Of a stretch of 64,000 bases of DNA, positions 55,139-64,000 are shown in pieces. This stretch comes from Microdon myrmicae (lineage: Eukaryota > Arthropoda > Insecta > Diptera > Syrphidae). A program made the translations under genes and the position numbers. Within the stretch, counting starts at the first letter, position 1, and every line of letters begins with the position of its first letter. The stretch is taken from assembly GCA_963931805.1 (NCBI GenBank), contig OZ007497.1, positions 60,254,603-60,318,602 on the forward strand. The letters run 5' to 3'. Under the pieces are notes generated by a model, which made no database searches, was not told the origin of the DNA, and saw nothing but the letters and a program-made list of their open reading frames with translations.

Positions 55139-56035
55139 GGAAATTAGAAAAACTTCACCGCGCGCGCGGTACGGTGAATGGCAGCCGACCCGACCGCCTA
55201 GCTGGTTGAATTACGACTCCAGGGTGTGCACTCCGAGCACACCCTACCCGGGAAACTGAACGGCTCGACCGCTCCGTCTAGTGGTTGGGATAAGACTCAA
55301 ACGATATCCTCTCCAATAAGGATATCGTTTTTTTACCTACCACCAGGGAAACGTAAAGTCTCTCTTGGTGGTATAGGAAACCAGATCTTGTAATACAGGT
55401 CATGGTGGTATGTGTGGGATCGTTGAGATCAATGCTATTCACACGTGCAGTGGAACAACGAAACAGGCAGGCGGCAAGGACAAAAGAAAAGGCGACCAAA
55501 TGGTTCGCTCTTTAATGAGGGTCATGTTTATACAATGCCTCGTCGCTATTTTCGACGTTGGGAGAAAAAGGTGCTAAGGTAAATTGGATGTTTATGGCAT
55601 CTCTGGCTGCAGTAGAAACCGGGTTCATATTTGCATTAGGAAATGCTGGAGAATTTGGTTTCGGCGTCTATTGCGCTAATTATATGCAGCTGCTTGGGTT
55701 GTTTGTTGGTAAGACAAACAAAAAAGGTTGCCAGGCAATGTGTATGAAGAGGTATATGACGCGGCTGGGAAAATAGACGGCGCGATAATTATGGTCCCTG
55801 TCATGACGGTTACATTGATTGCAATCCGAATTATTTTGTTTACAGGAATTTGTCTGGTGCCGAATTGGTTCAGAATACCAAATAAGAAAACAAAGAAATC
55901 TTATGAAAAATTGTATGCGAAGGGATGCATGAAAGGTAAGTTTTCTTTATAGGGATTTTAGGGTTATACTAATTGGGTCTGTTTGATGCGTGAAGCATCT
56001 AATATGCTAATGCGAATTGCATTAGCGAAAGCTGG
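55139..56035 (+). repeat. Hairpin-rich repeat family, copy 2
   Basis: Follows copy 1 (36340-37110, minus). Stems: TTCACCG/CGGTGAA around a CG run (55154-55178), AGGGTGTGC/GCACACCCT (55221-55245), the 12-bp stem AAACGATATCCT/AGGATATCGTTT (55299-55330), TACCACCA/TGGTGGTA (about 55338-55373), and GCTAATGC/GCATTAGC (about 56008-56028). The frames at 55558-55776 and 55728-55952 parallel those of copy 1, with LAAVETGFIFALGNAGEFGF and a hydrophobic stretch. The repeat lies inside the BEL/Pao element in place of pol. Family not identified. Confidence 0.65.
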
Positions 56036-58128
56036 TGCAGACCCGGGTTGTGGTTATGGGGTTTTTTTCAGGAAGGCGAGCAGTGGGGTCTGGCGGAACC
56101 GCCACAGACCGACCAAGTGGTGGCAGGTGACAGGACTGGGCACTTTTAAGCTGGATGCTGTGGTGGGTGCTGCTCCTGTTGGCGCATGAAGCAAAGTATG
56201 AGGTCTTCGCTTGCATCGCCGGCACACCCTCTTCGAGAGGCAGTCGCGTATGAGGTGGCGACCCACGGCAAACAGAACATGCATGGCGATTGTCTCCGTG
56301 GGGGCTCCGGCGCCACTCCATGCATTAAGACATGGGTCGGGTTGATTTCTGGGCAGGCGGCACTTCGGTCAGCGGCCTGCTGATTCTCACTCGCTTGGGA
56401 GTGGTGTGGCTCCTTTTCCGCTGACTTGGTGGTGACTGCTTGCGGCGGCATTCGCCCATCATTGGCAAATTCGTTTGCTCCAGGGGCCGGAGGCCCAGGG
56501 CCGTGGTCTTCTAGTGATGCAGATGTCTGGAGAGAGCCGTCCACCCTGAATTGGTGATGGTCGAAAGATTGGTGACGACAAGAGTTCCGTCGTAGGTGTT
56601 CGGTACCTTTGGTCGCAGAACTGACCATTCGATCTGGGTTGGAATTGTAAATTCGCAACCCACGATCAATGACCACGTAATGGCTGGTGGTCGAAAGTAT
56701 TGAACTGAGACTTACCGATGGGATGTGGCCTTTGGCATGTGAGGCCGCAACGTTGAGTTTGATGTGGCTTCTTCCATGGCATCGTCCGCGGGTCCTGGCG
56801 GAATGACAGGTGCGGACCCAGTGCCTACTGGGCAGAGTAAAGTACCGCCTCTCCGGAATTACTAAGAGGCGTATTGTTGGCTGGGATGCGGTTGATCCCT
56901 GTATGCTGGGGGACACTGCCCGCCAAGCGGCGCATTGTTCCGGGTGGACCAGTTCCTCTGGGTTGGTGTTGTAAATTCGCAACCCCCGAGAAACGGCCAT
57001 GTGTTCCTGCGTTGGTTCGAACATCAGAACATGGGCCGATTTGATCGGTGGGCGGGCGGCACTCTGTTCGGCGGCCTGCTGATTCATACTCACTGGGAGT
57101 GTGTGCGGTTCTCGTCTATGGACTGCCGGACTGAGGATCGCTGATGTCACAGGGGACGGTCGTTGGGCGTCATTGCCTTGGTCGGCATCGCTTGCTTAAT
57201 GGGGGAGACTGGGTCGAGCGCGAACGAAACCTCGAGCAGTCTCGGGAGTTGGGCATTATTGCCTTCGTCGGCACGGTTTGCCGTAATTAAGGAGACTGGG
57301 TCGAGCGCAACCTGAGCTTTGAGCAGTCTCGTTGATTTGATATCCTTGCCTTTTTCGCGGGTTTCTCTGCAGCAGGCTTCATTTCTTCTTGGGCTGCATC
57401 GGATTTATCTTTCTGGTCTGGTGCTGCTGCACTGGCAGCCTTCTTTTGTAGCGTAGTGTCAGCGGTGGGTGCTGCTGCCGTTTTCACTTCTTTCACTGCC
57501 TCTGGAACCTTTTTGATGTGCTTGGCGGCGTTAGTTGCAAGGTTTGGAGCAGTTTTCTTCTCGACCGTTCCTCCCTTGGCTGTATGCGTTCGGCAGCACC
57601 CGCCTTGGCTGGCTTTTCGGTGGCTGTCGTCACACCTTTGTTTTCCGTAGGGGAGGTTTTTTCCGGTTGCATCATCCGTGATGGCAATCTGGATGGATGG
57701 CCATGTGGCATTCGCAGGCCAGGTGTTGAAGGAGTTCCCGGCCACCATGAAGGTTGTGACATCAATGGCGGAAAACAACTTGATGGTTGAATGACGATGT
57801 CCGTCGCAGTCTTGGATGCGGTCGGACGGTCGGCGGTGAGGGCGTTCCTTGCCTCAATAAGCTTTGTGACCTCGTCCAAATATATCTCCTCGGCCTGATT
57901 GATAAATCTGTCCACGAAGTAGCGGTGGCCGCTGGTCATCTCTGGAGTGGCCAGGAGTTTTATCTCCACATGCTTCAGTCGGATGTCTTCCCATGTGATC
58001 TGGAGATTGTGTTGGCGTATGTCCAACGTTGGCGGACCTCTCTTTTCCAGATTAAGGAATGCACCCGACATCCGTTACTAGGCGGCGAACTGGGCATTGA
58101 TGAGTTGTTCCGCCAATGTAGCTGTCAT
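56036..58128 (-). pseudogene. BEL/Pao Gag
   Basis: Gag forms the particle that packages element RNA. It starts at the ATG of 58126-58128 (MTATLAEQLINAQFAA), is interrupted by two stops, then continues MSGAFLNLEKRGPPTLDIRQ and FVDRFINQAEEIYLDEVTKL, a BEL-type N-terminal domain (to about 57800). A long Ala/Lys/Thr/Pro-rich middle follows, in shifting frames. The end (56284-56180) has the BEL zinc-knuckle pair: CMFCLPW, a one-base frameshift at about 56265, then RHLIRDCLSKRVCRRCKRRP and HTLLH. The C..C....H....C plus C..C...H..LLH arrangement is what identifies the BEL/Pao family. GC-rich compared with its flanks. Confidence 0.78.
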
Positions 58129-59050
58129 TCTAGACTTCTCTGACATTGGGGCGCTCTCTGGTTGTTGACAACGGTGGGTCTTTGCGTCTGGATGGTGTGT
58201 CCCGCGACCTTGACGACGGTCGGCTCTTGGGCTGAGCCGTTTAGTATGCCGCGAACTTGGCGGCGGATCCTTGCGTCTGGATTTGAAAGTGCACCGCGAA
58301 CTGGGTGGTAGCCGATACCTAACTGCAGGGGGCAGCTTCTGTGTGCGCCACGAATTTGGCAGCAGTAATTTAGATAAGTGAAAAACGTCTTACCTGTGGG
58401 TTCCGGCAGGTTGTGCCGCGAACTGGTCGGTTGATTTTTATCTCTGGATGCGGTTGTTGTAATGTAGCTGCGCTGGGGGCAGCTTTTTGATACGCCACTA
58501 ACTGGCGGCTGTCGGTCCTTAAGCTGGGCGGGACTGCGTTCTGAGCGGAGTTTCATGCGCCACTAATCTAGCGGCGGTAGGTCCTTCGGATGGACGGAGA
58601 CTGCGTTCTGGGCAGCGGTATCTTTAGCGGTAGTTGAGACAGCTTTCTTTACTGCGCCACGAACCTGGCGGCAGTATGGTAGCTACCATGTGGGCAGCTC
58701 AATGTTGCGTCACTGATTTGATGGTGTTAATGCACAGCGGTTGCTTGCTTGATCGACGGATGGATCCCTTGCAGTGCCACGAACTTGGTCGGTCTGCAGA
58801 GATGTTGTTTGATCGACTATAATGTTCGAATGCTGAGATGATTGCAGCACTTCGTGACAAATGGTGTTTTCCGTTGTCTGTGACTTAAATATCTCCAACC
58901 TGTTCGTCTGTTTTGGAAAAGTATGATACAACGCCGTGGTGAACGTCTATGTCTGCTATTAATTGTGATTGTTGACTAACTGTGACTTATGTATCTGCAA
59001 TTCGTTAGTCCACTGCGAACTGGCAGCAGTGGATTGGATCCACAGACTGG
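58129..59050 (-). repeat. BEL/Pao leader with degenerate hairpin repeats
   Basis: The leader holds about ten irregularly spaced copies of a short unit that reads on the plus strand GCCACGAACCTGGCGGCAG or close variants. Examples lie near 58247, 58289, 58347, 58411, 58493, 58557, 58651, 58774 and 59012. Many are small inverted repeats, for instance CGCCA-ctaac-TGGCG near 58493. No ORF is expected in this position, and the frame 58125-58556 is not coding. Confidence 0.65.
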
Positions 59051-59068
59051 ATCCGGCTCGAAGAACCA
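59051..59068 (-). other. Primer-binding site complementary to tRNA-Tyr
   Basis: On the minus strand TGGTTCTTCGAGCCGGAT, which differs by one base from the complement of the 3' end of insect tRNA-Tyr (TGGTCCTTCGAGCCGGAT). It lies 8 bp inside the 5' LTR, where reverse transcription would be primed. Confidence 0.72.
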
Positions 59069-59076
59069 AAAACTTT

Positions 59077-59574
59077 TGCGAACAACAGGCCTTGAACGCA
59101 ACTTCCACGAACAATAGATATTGTTGTGGGCAGAAAAATGTGTGTGTTCAACACGCTTTGAACACCTCAAAATGTTGATATTTGCAATGGAACTGTTTCC
59201 AAAACAACTGCGTCCGCAACAATGATGCCTGAAACCAAATTGAATTATGAACCGGAAAAGTAAACTGAATACCTCGAATTTCAACTCCAATCCTCAAGTG
59301 TAGCAGCAACTCTCCTTAAAGAATAGTCCCAAACAGAAGAAACAACAATTTGGGGTCGATTGCAATATTTAAACTAGGTTTTATTTAATTGATTGGTTGG
59401 AATTCTGAATTAACATGCGAACTGGAGTCGCCAAACAGATAACGAAGAAGCAAAAATGTCAGCAATGACAGCAGACGATTTAAATATACATGTCAGCTGT
59501 ATGCTGACAGTTGTTATTGGGAATGGCTGCCTTCCACTGCGAATTCGTTGCTTGCATCCAGTGAATCCGCAACA
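59077..59574 (-). mobile_element. BEL/Pao element, 5' LTR
   Basis: 498 bp, partner of 53575-54077. Differences between the two are few, among them CATTCATTG against CATCCAGTG and a 10-bp indel near 59408. Confidence 0.85.
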
Positions 59575-60439
59575 TCAATCATCCGACTAGATCCGCACTT
59601 GCGAGTTGGCATTAATTTCAATATCTTAATTTAAGAATTTAGATTTAAATGATCTTTAACTTTACTTGTTATAATATTAGTTTAATCATAAATCGGGCGT
59701 CAACCCATCTACAAGAGACCTACTACTTCCCTCACCACGTCCATAAACAAAGAATGGAATTTCGCTCATTTATAACTGTTATCCCAATTGTTTTAACCGT
59801 AATCTCAATACTTAGCATATAGTATGATATTTTGACCTTTGAATTCACTGATGTTGCGCTAAGGAGTATTTATATATCCTATATATATGTCAAAGTGATT
59901 CACCCCCTGCGAACAGTAGCTACACTTTACCATAGCATCTTGCTGTAATGGCTTTTTTCGAATCTCATTCTTAATTCATTTTTAATATATTTGACTTGAC
60001 TGAAACTTTAAAACTTTCTTTCATCCCCTACAATTAATAGAGGTTGCAATGGTGCCACACTCTTGCCTCTTTTTTGATCCCACACACTGCTCCGGTTTCG
60101 ATTGCTTTCGTAATTTCGTAATTTGTTTCTATTTAATTCACTTTTTAAATTCTAGCATCCGCAGTAATTACAGAAATATACACTTTCAATAATTATAAGC
60201 CCTAACCGCATCCCCTATTGCTCCACTATCCTAAGCAATGTGTCACTCTTAAGTCACACGGAAGATTTATTACAACCAAATGTAAAATATTACGATAAGG
60301 CTTACATTAGGGATTCACGTCTTCAATAAATCAAACTATTCAAAAACCAGTAGTTATGTTTATAAACTTTTTTTTTGTATTGTACTTTTGGAAAGGTGTA
60401 TAGATCGCTGAGTCAGTGGCCTGAGATTCTATTTTTTCT
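59575..60439. other. Unassigned AT-rich sequence
   Basis: No recognisable gene; an ATATAT stretch near 59880. Confidence 0.35.
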
Positions 60440-60565
60440 CGACCGAGTCCATCAGCCAAGATACGAAAGACGTTCAAGGTTTTCTCCCAACCATTTCACG
60501 AAGACTACAGCTTAATAGTGTGGTATTTTACCGGGCGACTGGGCTTTGGGACCCTACCTACCACT
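60440..60565 (+). repeat. Dispersed repeat, copy 2
   Basis: Partner of 47471-47600. Confidence 0.6.
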
Positions 60566-60629
60566 CAGAAATTGTGCCGAATTGCACAATAGCAAGAGCC
60601 GTCAGATGAACCTATACTACTATTGCTAT

Positions 60630-60880
60630 TTATTGCCCTGTTGGAACCCGGAAGTTCATGACCTCACCGACTCGATTCCGCCAACGTTCCCTGTCCTGTG
60701 CACTCTCCTTCCACACTTGACCAGCCGATCGGATCTCCCCAAGGTCAAACCTAACATTGTCCTCCCATCTCCGTCGCGGTCGTTCTGCCGGTCTCTTTTC
60801 CGTTGGTCTACCGTCAAGAATTCTACGCACGGTCCTACCCTTGCCCATTCGCACCAGATGAACCTACGTTTGCACAATTA
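60630..60880 (-). pseudogene. LINE ORF2 C-terminal fragment
   Basis: The frame 60630-60854 reads RRILDGRPTEKRPAERPRRR, WEDNVRFDLGEI, AGQVWKESAQDRERWRNRVG. The pattern (R.RPR.RW.D.V..DL...W...AQDR..WR) is the common C-terminal end of insect LINE reverse-transcriptase proteins, RTE-like or related. Nothing upstream in the expected direction continues it. It is a short relic. Confidence 0.7.
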
Positions 60881-62410
60881 TTTATATTTATATGCTCAGT
60901 AGTCAGATTATAGCGTTTTAGCGATTTTTCGTAACCCTGCTCTAAGCCTTTAAATAGGGTGGTAGCCCTATTAAACTATGAGTTAATACTCAACTAAGTA
61001 GCAGAACCTGATTCGCGTTATGAAATATCTCGAAGACAACTTGCTGATGCAAGATTGGGGGGAACTTTGTCCTGCAGCGACTATTGTCAACAGGATTGTC
61101 CTGGATTTTTTATCGGCTGGAGTAATAACTGTGTAATAATTCACCTCCTTGGCCGTAAGATCGTTTTAAGCCTTATGATAAGTATCCCCTTGTAGGATAG
61201 GTTATGATCTTGTTTAAAAATGTGGTCGGTGTCCCTACTATGGGTTACGATTTTATTTTAAAATGCGGCAGGTGTCCCTATCATAGCTTACGATTTAGGT
61301 AGATCAAGTGTTGCCGCTGGCACGGCCTTGGTTTATGAAACGGTCCTTGAAGTTGGAATGGTCGGTGGTGTTCCCTTCGCAAGGCGGGATATTTTTGGAG
61401 GAATAATCTTCCGTGTAGTGAGGGTTATAACTGGGTAAGACACTCTGATAAGTGAACCAACTTCTATCCAACTGACTGCTATCTGTATCTTTTCTTATTC
61501 CTTGTCTTTCGAAGTTCGAACGCATCGCACCTTATCATAGATTCTTTTTGAGGTTTGTTTGTGTTATCCATCTGGCTAATGCACACAAGAGTTTGCATGC
61601 ACTTCAAATGGGGACAGAGTCCATGGAAATTGGATGAGATATTGGATGGGTATCTGGGTCTATTTGGATATAAGACCTGGTTACAATGTATATGGAGATA
61701 TTCATTGTGATGTTTAGATTGCTTGCATTTTGTGTGTGCATGATAATGTCAGCCTTTGGATTTTGGGAATTGATAATTGAATATACAATGCATATGAAGA
61801 TTCGGCAATTGAATGTTTGGTTTAATTTGTTTGACATTGAATTCAGCGTTCATTTGGGGATATGGATGCTTTGGATGTGAATTTTATTAGTGGACAATAT
61901 GTATGCGGGGGGGGGGTGGTGGGGCTACTTGCAGCACTACACTGGCGTATATAACTGGAATCTGCGATTTCTGGCCAATCTTCAATGCGTTTTCGAAAAA
62001 GTACGAGCCAGTGACACTATCAGGCCACAACGCATACCAAACAGTCACTTTTTGTGAATGGAGTGGCTTCCCACAGCTCTTTATTTGCCATTCAACCACC
62101 AGAACAGTTGGTACTATCTAATCATATCGCCCCTGTCGCTGCGGGTAATAGCCCTACTGAACCACAAAAGCTCAAACGATTTACTTGGTTAGCGTATCGT
62201 ACTTCCAGACTCTACTCTGGACGAAGGGCGGTATTGTCTAGCCCAGTACGATTCTTGTATTCTCCAAATAAAAACATGCTGCTACAAATTACTTAATCTT
62301 TGATATAATTTTTCTAATTGTCTCTTTATAATTGTTTCTCTTGCTGTCAACTGGTCTCGTTAAAGCCGTGCGGCGAGGAGTTCCTGTGGCGACTCCTACT
62401 GCTCTAATAA
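60881..62410. other. Unassigned sequence
   Basis: No gene. The stretch 61600-61880 has ATATGGAGAT, GGGAATTGAT and TTTGGTTTAATTTGT blocks that weakly recall the U3-like part of LTR-alpha and LTR-beta; too weak to call. A G-run lies at about 61906-61915. Confidence 0.3.
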
Positions 62411-62645
62411 AAAAAAAAATGTTGCGATAATCAGAACCAGAATCACCCACATCCGTGAGGATGTTGGGCTCGGTCTCGAGATATCTCAAAAAGAAAAAGG
62501 GGGAGGCATCTAAGGATAGTGCGGACAGGATTAGTTCAGGTGTTCCCTAACTACTTGGATGGAGGGATGGTGGGAAAGGAATCGTACCGGTAGGTCTTGA
62601 GTGCGGTAGTAAACACAGATCACGTCTTTGGCGTCTGATGTCTGC
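62411..62645 (-). pseudogene. LINE-C 3'UTR fragment
   Basis: Matches about 38123-38360 (CCCACATCCGTGAGGATGTT, CTAAGGATAGTG, TTAGTTCAGGTGTTCCCTAA, GGTAGGTCTTGAGTGCGGTA), with the same A-run at the left edge. It joins directly to a LINE-D-like fragment at about 62648, so it is a chimera or nested insertion. Confidence 0.75.
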
Positions 62646-62647
62646 AC

Positions 62648-63284
62648 TTAACTCCTTCTGTTCTGCCGATGTGCTCGCCTTATATAGGCCGCAGCCGCCC
62701 TCTCGTTCGCTCGTTTCCTGGGTGTTATTCTTCTTAATGGCTTCCTGGAACCGGTGCGCCGCTGGTCGTTGTTTCCCAGGAATTTGTGTGCTGGCACTTG
62801 AGTTGCCCTTCCCGGGAATTCGTATCGACATGATGCGTCGCCAACACCATTAACATCAAATTCGAGGATCGCCTCTGGTGGCACAAAGCCGTTGCGACGC
62901 ACCCTCTCATTAAACAAAGTATTAGGATAATAAGTCCTGAAAATTATACCATTACTGTCGCAATATGTCCTCGCATTAATCTGATCATAAAATTATCCAC
63001 CGAATTTATGTTGGTTTCATTATACAAAATTTCATTTGGATAGTACTTTTTATAGTTAGATTCTGGTGTTCGATATAATCTGAGACAAGTTCTGAGACAT
63101 TTCCCGTCGAACACCCGAATCTTTTACATCAAACTTGGACTTCTGTTAAACCATACTGGGCAACCATATATTATCATTGGCCTGATTAGCGTCATGTAGC
63201 ATACAACTTTTACCCTTGTGTCCAGTTGACTACTGTGAAACAAATATTCCCGAATCCACCGACGGAAAAAGGACCCTGTATGGT
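62648..63284 (-). pseudogene. LINE-D-like ORF2 C-terminal fragment
   Basis: The frame 63124-63309 includes SFFRRWIREYLFHSSQLDTR and VKVVCYMTLIRPMIIYGCPV, matching LINE-D around 29390-29470. The middle (63120-62920, broken) encodes KCLRTCLRLYRTPESNYKKY. The frame 62648-62917 continues with NGFVPPEAILEFDVNGV, matching NGFIPPEAF in LINE-D. Divergence from LINE-D indicates another subfamily. Inactive. Confidence 0.78.
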
Positions 63285-63340
63285 GCGCCGGCGTACGGCG
63301 CTGATTCACTTCCTTCCTCCATCATGATAGTTCCACCGTC
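63285..63340 (-). repeat. Stem-loop H3 with conserved left flank
   Basis: On the minus strand ATGATGGAGGAAGGAAGTGA, then the stem GCGCC-gtacgcc-GGCGC (63285-63301). The left flank matches H1 and H2; the inner stem is different but perfectly paired. The right arm of the outer stem is missing, replaced by LINE-D-like sequence. Confidence 0.65.
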
Positions 63341-63659
63341 ACGACAACAGAGAGAAAAAAACTGTTCACCAGGAAAAGGAATATGAAACTCACGGGGAGG
63401 GTGTAACTGGTTCTTTTATTTTTAATTTAATTTTAGTATCAGCACCGGATAGTTCGCCGGAAATATCCAAAAATAAAAAACACTGATTAGAAGTTGTTTG
63501 TTAACTTTATTTTAATTCGGTACAGTAAACACACTTAACAACATTAGTTTTCCTGTTCGTATAATTCTTTCTTTAATTTTAACAAATTCGTGGGAGCAAA
63601 CTGAGGAGGCAATTTTTACTTGTAACAAACGAATACATTTTTGAAGTTGTAGGATGCGA
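63341..63659. other. Unassigned sequence
   Basis: AT-rich, with AATAAA-like motifs near 63470. No gene is visible. Confidence 0.3.
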
Positions 63660-64000
63660 CTGTCGACTTTGAAATACCTGCGTCCCCGCGGCGCCACGGG
63701 GAGTATGGTAAGACACAACCGGCGTGTCTGGGTGTTCTCATACGACTCCGCGATGTGAGTTCGCTAGCAAGGGAAATTCGGCCAGTGGTACCGGCTCTCT
63801 TAATTAAGGGTGCGTTTCCTATTACAAGAGAAACGTGAAGTCTCTTTCGGGTAGGTAACCGAATCTCATAGAGGAGATCATAGTGGTATTCATGTAGGTG
63901 TGAACATTGGTTCTTTCATGGGACAAGGCCATGAGAACGAAGCTGAAAAATCAAAAAGGGATAAGGGCATCAATGAGATGTGAGTTCGGCTAAGTAAAAA
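63660..64000 (+). repeat. Hairpin-rich repeat family, copy 3 (cut by window end)
   Basis: Corresponds to about 55200-55500: both hold CGACTCC, then GAAACGTGAAGTCTCT (GAAACGTAAAGTCTCT in copy 2) and the 'CATGGTGGTAT' type block. Hairpins include CCCCG/CGGGG (about 63683-63700), CGTTTC/GAAACG (about 63812-63834) and TTCGG/CCGAA (about 63846-63863). These occupy positions where copies 1 and 2 have stems with other arms. Confidence 0.55.

Noticed and set aside
58240..59030. CRISPR-like array in the BEL leader repeats
   Set aside because: Units are degenerate, spacing is irregular, and the DNA is eukaryotic retroelement sequence.
61600..61880. Fourth copy of the LTR-alpha/beta/gamma U3 part
   Set aside because: Only short AT-rich words are shared, without the TATA box or the conserved opening.

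Overview
The window looks like repeat-rich DNA from an arthropod nuclear genome, most probably an insect. The evidence is the mix of mobile elements: several kinds of mariner (DD34D) transposons, Jockey-like and CR1-like non-LTR retrotransposons, Ty3/Gypsy and BEL/Pao LTR elements, and a tRNA-Asp-headed SINE. I recognise no single-copy host gene. Almost every long reading frame is a transposase or reverse-transcriptase remnant, a shadow of one, or unassigned.

Layout. 0-2.2 kb is unassigned. 2.2-4.4 kb is an LTR-like module (LTR-alpha) holding an internally deleted Jockey-type LINE (LINE-C1) and a short MITE-like repeat. 4.6-6.5 kb holds two mariner relics, one of them near full length. 6.7-11.6 kb holds a LINE 3'UTR scrap, a cecropia-type mariner apparently split by an LTR, and a truncated mariner. 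11.6-16.5 kb holds a CR1/Daphne-like LINE (LINE-A) between 61-bp direct repeats. 18.5-22.8 kb is one irritans-like mariner carrying three clean insertions: a solo LTR, an intact mariner with a 350-residue transposase, and a 5'-truncated LINE end. 23.0-25.8 kb is the 3' half of a Ty3/Gypsy element whose LTR has a heat-shock-element match. 26.1-33.5 kb holds LTR-gamma, a Jockey-like LINE-D with both ORFs, and a CR1-like LINE-E. 36.3-37.4 kb is a hairpin-rich repeat. 37.6-41.8 kb is LTR-beta interrupted by a fuller LINE-C2. 43.9-46.1 kb is LINE-B, a relative of LINE-A, with a SINE inserted. 46.8-49.2 kb is unassigned but dense in perfect hairpins. 49.7-51.1 kb is a rearranged irritans-like mariner. 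53.6-59.6 kb is a BEL/Pao element with two LTRs, a tRNA-Tyr-type primer-binding site and gag but no recognisable pol. 60-64 kb holds LINE fragments and another hairpin-rich repeat copy.

The parts do not form a pathway; the window is a record of repeated insertion. The best candidates for something not well described are a small stem-loop that recurs with different but still complementary inner arms (37.3, 54.8 and 63.3 kb, with looser relatives at 20.3 and 49.1 kb), a repeat family that keeps hairpins at matching places while the arm sequence changes (36.3-37.1, 55.1-56.0 and 63.7-64.0 kb), and two LINE-C copies lying at the same point just after the TATA box of one LTR family. All comparisons were made by eye, so boundaries are approximate unless a target-site duplication fixes them.
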